Positions 47,493 to 64,000 of a stretch of 64,000 nt of DNA are shown here, in pieces (position 1 is the first letter of the stretch; every line of letters begins with the position of its first letter). The translations under genes and the position numbers were made by a program. The notes below the pieces were generated by a model, which worked only from the letters and a program-made list of their open reading frames with translations, had not been told where the DNA came from and made no database searches. The stretch is from Salminus brasiliensis (taxonomy: Eukaryota > Chordata > Actinopteri > Characiformes > Bryconidae): positions 29,200,261 through 29,264,260 of the forward strand of contig NC_132878.1 in NCBI RefSeq assembly GCF_030463535.1. Reading direction: 5' to 3'.

Positions 47493-48885
47493 GGAGTTTA
47501 TCGTAGTTTATTATAGTTCTGAGAAGATTTTGGGTGTAAAATGTGTTTACCAAATCAAATTGAATATCATTAACTTGGTGGAGGGATACGTGCAGGATGT
47601 TACGCAGGAAACATAGTCCCCAAAGAAAAGGTATTCTGTTCAGATTCACCACTGCTTCATCATCATCAGCATCACATAGAAAACTTCAGGAGACATGTGT
47701 CGACTCACTGTAAAGAAACCAGACTCATAAATAAACCACTTCACCCCGAGCCCAGTCTGAAAGTGGTCACACACAGCCACTGAGTTATGCAGAGAATTTA
47801 GGAGAATCTGTGAAATGTGCCTTTAACTTTCCCTTTGAAGTGTCTGTGTCTGATTCCGAGAGAGAGAGAGAGAGCGAGAGCGGGATGAAGAAATGAATAG
47901 ACGGGCACTGATTCAGGAGCAGCTGGCAGGAAATAAAACTTTAATCTGTTTTCACGGTACCTCTCGGCAGCTTTCGCCGTAGCTTTCACACTCACGTTCT
48001 TTTATCTCTCTCTCTTTCTCCATTTTACACTCTCTCAATTCTTTTCTTTTGTCTTTTCTTTCATTCAGTCTCTCGCTCATTCTCATTCTCTCTCTGGCCT
48101 CCACCACTTCCAGCTCTGTGAAACAGGCCAGTCGTTCATTTGAAGATTGAAAGATTAAACATATAAAAAAAACATTTGCATTTCTTTAGAATATCAGTTG
48201 GAGTGTGTGAGTGTGTGTGTGAAAGAGTAAGAAAGAGAGAGTGAGTGAGTCCGAAGCTATTTAGTTGAAGGCAATCCAAAACTCAAATTGAACTTAATGC
48301 CTGAGGACATGGAGGGAAGTTTGTGAGGTGGGGTGAAGTCAGCTTTCTCTTGAATTTTGGGTTCTACTCAATAGGGAGCAGCAGTTATATTGCAGTGTCT
48401 CAGTTATTACTACAGTGCTTGCAAAGCAAAGCACTGCATTGTTATCCCATGGCTTCTTCTTCAGCTTATTATTATTTTTATTATTATTATTATCATCACA
48501 GGATTAATAACTCAAGAACCGCTTCACATAGAAACTTCATTCAATAGTTGGAGCAAATAAACTTTTTAAAATATATATTTATTTAAACTAAGGCAATTTA
48601 TAATGGGCCATGGGCCATTGTGATCATCATAATCCGGCCTGAACCGGCTCTTCACTCTCGCTGAGCTGAGGTTAAGCTTCCCTTTCTCTCTGTCCCTCTC
48701 AATAGCACTGTATTACTGGAGTCTGTCTGTCTGTAGCCTACATTTTAGCCAAAAGGTTTGTGGACACTGCTGTATTCGCCAAACATACTGGATGAGCTTT
48801 TGGACCAGCCATCTTTTGGGAAAAAAAAAAGTCTTGACACCCTACATAGCCAAAAGTTTGTGGGCACAGCTCTATTAGCCAGACT

Positions 48886-49112
48886 AGTTACATATACCCA
48901 ACTCAGCCGTTTTGTAACACCAGCAAAGTTGCATAAATTGTACTTACCCCAACTCAGCAGAAGAGGGCGAACCGCCAGTTCAGTTAGAGGGCCGCTCCCA
49001 TTCTTATGTGTTGTATAAAAACTGTACACTCCCATATTTAAGCATCTCAAACCTTTACACTAATGACTGAATGTGGAGTTGTTGGGTGGGGACTGAGATG
49101 TGGCCTGATACT
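48886..49112 (+). repeat. Duplicated segment, copy B
   Basis: Matches copy A at 46508-46850 with scattered differences and a shorter middle part (GACTGAATGTGGAGTTGTTG then CTGAGATGTGGCCTGA). The two copies are direct repeats about 2.4 kb apart. Confidence 0.8.
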
Positions 49113-50374
49113 GGGGTCCACAAAAGGCCACAAAGAAGTTTTGGCACCCTACCGTTTAGCCAGATGTATTGGACGAGCTCTTGACCCAAAACATTTTTGA
49201 GCAAAGATTTTGGCACGCTACATTTAAGCCAAAGGTTTCTGGACACAGCTGTACCCTGACCTAGCAACACCTTAGCAATTAACACCCATATCATAGGAAC
49301 ACTGACTGTTAAGCTGCAGTCATACTCACAGTTTCTGCAGGAGCTGCACTCTCTACTTCTTTATTTCACTTTTGTTTTAAAATTTTTGCTTTGCAAGCAC
49401 TGATACTTCCTTCAGAAAAAATGCAGTCAAAGCACAGCTTTAGCAATTCTCTGGTGGTTGGTGGTATATTGTTGCTTAGGGGTTGTCAGGTGGTTGCTTT
49501 AGCTTCCCAGGTGGTTGCTGTAGTTTCCCACGTGGTTCCTAGGGTGTTGCTAGGTTGTTGAAACAGTAGCCCCGGTTTGCTAGGATCACAGTTATATTCC
49601 AGATGGTTTCTTGGGATTACATAACAACTCCACACAGCTAATAAACATTGTTCCTAGAATTCTTATGCATCATTTTTTTGTTTTACCCTAAATGGGGCAG
49701 CGGTTAGCCAGCAAATAAGAAGTCAAATCCATTGAGGCAAGTATGCGAGGAGTTATAACCATTCTAATTGGTGTGGTATGTGTTTCTATTACTTGTTGGC
49801 AATATTAGCATTCAGAGTACCTCCAGAGTAAAACTAAAGAAATGAACACTAAATATGTCTCTGCTGATTAAATATATTAAATGGGGGGATTAGATTTTTC
49901 ACTTTAACAACTTCCAGCAGAAGCTCAACAGATATTCAACATAATATCTGATGGGTGTTCATGTTCATGCTTGCCCAAAGTGCTTGTAAAGTGTTTCAGG
50001 AGTCTTGATTTATCTGGGTTTGGTTGATGCCTCAAGTGAAGTCCCTTATTTAGGAGATGAAGGCGACTCCAAAGTAAACTGTTACATGTAACGCATAGGT
50101 ATAATTTTATCTGCATATATACATGTATTTTACATATACTTAGATATATGCAAAACCTTAGGAAACCCCAGTCAAGTCCCAGGCAGTGCTGATCTTCCAA
50201 AACTAACATGAGTTTCTCCTTTGGGAGAAAGTACTGAACTGTATTTCTGCAACTTTTAAGACAAAAACGAATTATTTGATTCATTTGCCAGGTGCATAAA
50301 AATATGCACAGCTATTTTTAGAGTTTAGACAAGTTTGGCTAAAGACCCAGTGTTGTATTTGGGTTGGCTGCAGC

Positions 50375-51215
50375 CCAACACAGTTCTGTCTGAACCCGAC
50401 TGTTGCCCGATAGTTCTGTTTAAAATATGACTGTAGCCCGACAGTTCTGTCTAAATCTAACTGCAGTCGACACAGTTCTGTCTAAAATATGACTGTAGCC
50501 CGACACAGTTCTGTCTAAATCTGACTGTAGTCAACACAGTTCTGTCTAAAATCTGACTGTAGCCCAACACAGGTCTGTCTAAATCTGACTGTTGCCCAAC
50601 ACAGTTCTGTCTAAATCTGACTGTAGCCCAACACAGTTCTGTCTAAATCTGACTGTAGGCGATGCAGTTCTGTCTAAATCTGACTGTAGGCGACGCAGTT
50701 CTGTCTAAAATCTGACTGTAGCCCAACACAGTTCTGTCTAAATCTGACTGTTGCCCAACACAGTTCTGTCTAAATCTGACTGTAGGCGACGCAGTTCTGT
50801 CTAAAACTGACTGTTGCCCAACACAGTTCTGTCTAAAATCTGACTGTAGTCAACGCAGTTCTGTCTAAAATCTGATTGTAGTCGACACTGTTGTGTCTAA
50901 AATCTGACTGTAGCCCAACACAGTTCTGTCTAAAATCTGACTGTACCCAAAACAGTTCTGTCTAAATCTGACTGTAGTCGACGCAGTTCTGTCTAAAATC
51001 TGACTGTAGTCAACACAGTTCTGTCTAAAATCTGACTGTAGCCCAAAACAGTTATGTCTAAATCTGACTGTAGTCGACGCAGTTCTGTCTAAAATCTGAC
51101 TGTAGTCAACACAGTTCTGTCTAAAATCTGACTGTAACCAAAACAGTTATGTCTAAATCTGACTGTAGTCGACACAGTTATGTCTAAATCTGACTGTAGT
51201 CGACACAGTTCTGTC
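50375..51215. repeat. 32- to 33-bp minisatellite upstream of the slc22 gene
   Basis: About 26 units of CACAGTTCTGTCTAAAATCT plus GACTGTAGCCCAA, with GTCGA/GTCAA/CCCAA/GGCGA variants at one site and optional loss of one A. It ends about 550 bases before the slc22 start codon. Confidence 0.93.
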
Positions 51216-51517
51216 TGAAAGGGGAATTCCTCTGTGGCACACTTCTGCAAAAGTAACCATCGAAAACTGCTGTAGGAATGTAGCACTGTGGTTTTCTTGT
51301 CTTGTACCCACAGAGAAGCCAGAAAAGAGTGAAACCCATGCTCTCTGTCTCTTCCTTTCTGTTTTTGTGTAATAGAGTGTAAGTGAGAGTGAGAGGACAT
51401 TGAATGTAGAGCTGTGTCTTCAGAGGAAACTGTATCGGATGTTGGAAGATGGAAGTGATAAAAATAGAGAGAGGAAGAAGAAGTGATTGAAAAACAAAGA
51501 GGGAGAGAAAGTCAGAA

Positions 51518-51559
<42 letters not shown>

Positions 51560-51762
51560 GTAGTAAACATACTTGTGTGTGACTCCTCCCCATATCTAAG
51601 TCACTCCCAGCCGTTTATATCACACTGTGCAACTCACACACACACTCTCTGCCGTCCTCCACCTCTACCTCTTCCAACACATCTCTCTTTCTCTGCACAG
51701 GTGTGAGGAGGATCCTGACCTTACATACTTCACTCCTCACACACTTTCCAATCCAGTCCAGG

Positions 51763-62719
<10,957 letters not shown>

Positions 62720-63165
62720 AGACTAGACTCAGTGGGTTTGTTCTGAAGGACAATTCAGAATGTCATTCAACCTTAACAACCACACACACACACACACACA
62801 CACGTTTAGGCCAGAAACATACTTTACACATGGACGTGAACACAGTTCATAACACAGCGTGAAGCATTCTGATCACTGATGCAGGGGGACGTCACATCTA
62901 CAGCTAAGTCTGGCTGGGCTGTACCTCTCTTGCTAGTACACCTTACTCCAGTCAGTTGCAGCATGCAGTGACTTACAAACACTTGAGTGTGTGCCTGAAG
63001 GGGTCCGGATTAAATATAGGTGAAAGGAGCTAAATAGGTACAGGTGTTTAAAAAAAGTATGTTACTAGTCTTTCAGGCACAATTTCTTCACTTTAGGAAA
63101 ATAGAAGAATGAACTACATAAAACATCACTGAAACACTTACCAGCCAGTTACAGTTACCACTACA
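62720..63165 (+). other. slc22 3' UTR and downstream DNA
   Basis: No gene. CA microsatellite at 62782-62803. ATTAAA at 63009-63014 is a possible weak polyadenylation signal. Confidence 0.45.
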
Positions 63166-63167
63166 GA

Positions 63168-63860
63168 GTACTGTTTGGCTAACATTCTGGCTACTGAGTG
63201 CTAAATAGCTGGTATTCTGGCTACAGAGTACTGTTTGGCTAGCATTCTGGCTACAGAGTACTGTTTGGCTAGTATTCTGGCTACTGAGTACTGTTTGGCT
63301 AGTATTCTGGCTACTGAGTACTAAATAGCTGGTGTTCTGGCTACAGAATACTGTTTGGCTAGCTGTTTGGCTAGCATTCTGGCTACAGAGTACTGTTTGG
63401 CTAGCACTCTGGCTACAGAGTACTGTTTGGCTAGTATTCTGGCTACTGAGTACTGTTTGGCTAGTATTCTGGCTACTGAGTACTGTTTGGCTAGCATTCT
63501 GGCTACAGAGTACTGTTTGGCTAGTATTCAGGCTACTGAGTACTAAATAGCTGGTGTTCTGGCTACAGAATACTGTTTGGCTAGCTGTTTGGCTAGCATT
63601 CTGGCTACAGAGTACTGTTTGGCTAGCATTCTGGCTACAGAGTGCTGATTGGCTAGCATTCTGGCTACAGAGTGCTGATTGGCTAGCATTCTGGCTACAG
63701 AGTACTGTTTGGCTAGCATTCTGGCTACAGAGTGCTGATTGGCTAGCATTCTGGCTACAGAGTGCTGATTGGCTAGCATTCTGGCTACAGAGTGCTGATT
63801 GGCTAGCATTCTGGCAACATAGTACTGTTTGGCTAGCATTCTGGCTACAGAGTGCTAATT
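63168..63860. repeat. 30-bp minisatellite downstream of the slc22 gene
   Basis: About 22 units of GGCTAGCATTCTGGCTACAG plus AGTACTGTTT. A larger block containing CTAAATAGCTGGTGTTCTGG is repeated with 222-bp spacing (63321 and 63543). The 30-bp period keeps several frames open on both strands (up to 295 codons), which are artefacts. Confidence 0.95.
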
Positions 63861-64000
63861 GGCACATTGGGTTCGTTATTTGTGTTTGCACACTTGAGTC
63901 CAGTATGTTTTTGGCCTCACACTTCATTTTAAAGAGCCCATATCTTGCTTTTCTCTTGTCTTTGTGGAAGGACACACAGGGGAATTAAACTCAGTGTATT

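Larger units (their letters stand above)
46406..50374. other. ccn6-slc22 intergenic region, repeats only
   Basis: No gene. It holds a duplicated segment (46508-46850 and 48886-49112), CA microsatellites near 47294 and 47461, and repeated GGTGGTTGCTTTAGCTTCCC words at 49450-49570. The words GCCAAAAGTTTGTGGACAC-like recur at 48750, 48850 and 49220. Confidence 0.55.

Noticed and set aside
51703-51762. Upstream start for the slc22 protein
   Set aside because: The extension begins with GTG, not ATG, and the family N-terminus matches the ATG at 51763.
63088-63975. 295-codon minus-strand open frame with a repeated CSQNAS motif
   Set aside because: Product of a 30-bp minisatellite. Several frames on both strands are open, there is no splice or family support, and the copies do not show coding-type variation.

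Overview
This is nuclear DNA from a bony fish. It holds multi-exon genes with GT-AG introns, long introns, dense CA/TG/TA/GA microsatellites, many Tc1/mariner copies and short inverted-repeat elements typical of teleosts. Several dispersed repeats look like families I associate with otophysan fishes (characins, cyprinids, catfishes). That last placement is an inference and no species is claimed. There are no bacterial features, and I recognised no RNA gene.

Four host genes can be assembled exon by exon with consistent reading phase. (1) lama4, plus strand, 336-9946: the last 11 exons of laminin alpha-4, from within LG3 to the stop. (2) tube1, plus strand, 11780-20304: a complete 12-exon epsilon-tubulin gene, 475 codons. 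(3) ccn6 (wisp3), minus strand, 43028-23389: a complete 5-exon matricellular protein gene, 322 codons, one exon per module. (4) An SLC22-family organic ion transporter closest to SLC22A13 and its organic-anion-transporter relatives, plus strand, 51763-62719: 9 or 10 exons. The lama4-tube1-ccn6 block and its relative orientations match human 6q21, apart from FAM229B, which I do not see between lama4 and tube1. The genes work separately: basement-membrane adhesion, centriole structure, secreted matricellular signalling and membrane transport.

Most of the window is repeats. The lama4 introns carry a Tc1-like transposon (1233-2827) whose transposase is intact, several short inverted-repeat elements and a 42-bp minisatellite. 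Intron 1 of tube1 is about 3.5 kb of 37-bp repeats that resemble the intron 1/exon 2 splice junction of the same gene. Intron 4 of ccn6 is almost entirely one 29-bp-unit array of about 9.9 kb with a 5,163-bp higher-order periodicity. A small array of the same unit lies in opposite orientation at 21061-21308, beyond the 3' end of ccn6. The intergenic and slc22 regions hold further minisatellites (periods about 33, 57 and 30 bp), a degraded LINE and several degraded Tc1 copies.

I found no obvious new gene system. The points most worth following are the decoy-acceptor array in tube1, the ccn6 intronic satellite with its inverted partner, the intact Tc1 copy, and a GC-AG intron in the transporter gene whose ends carry complementary CA and TG repeats.
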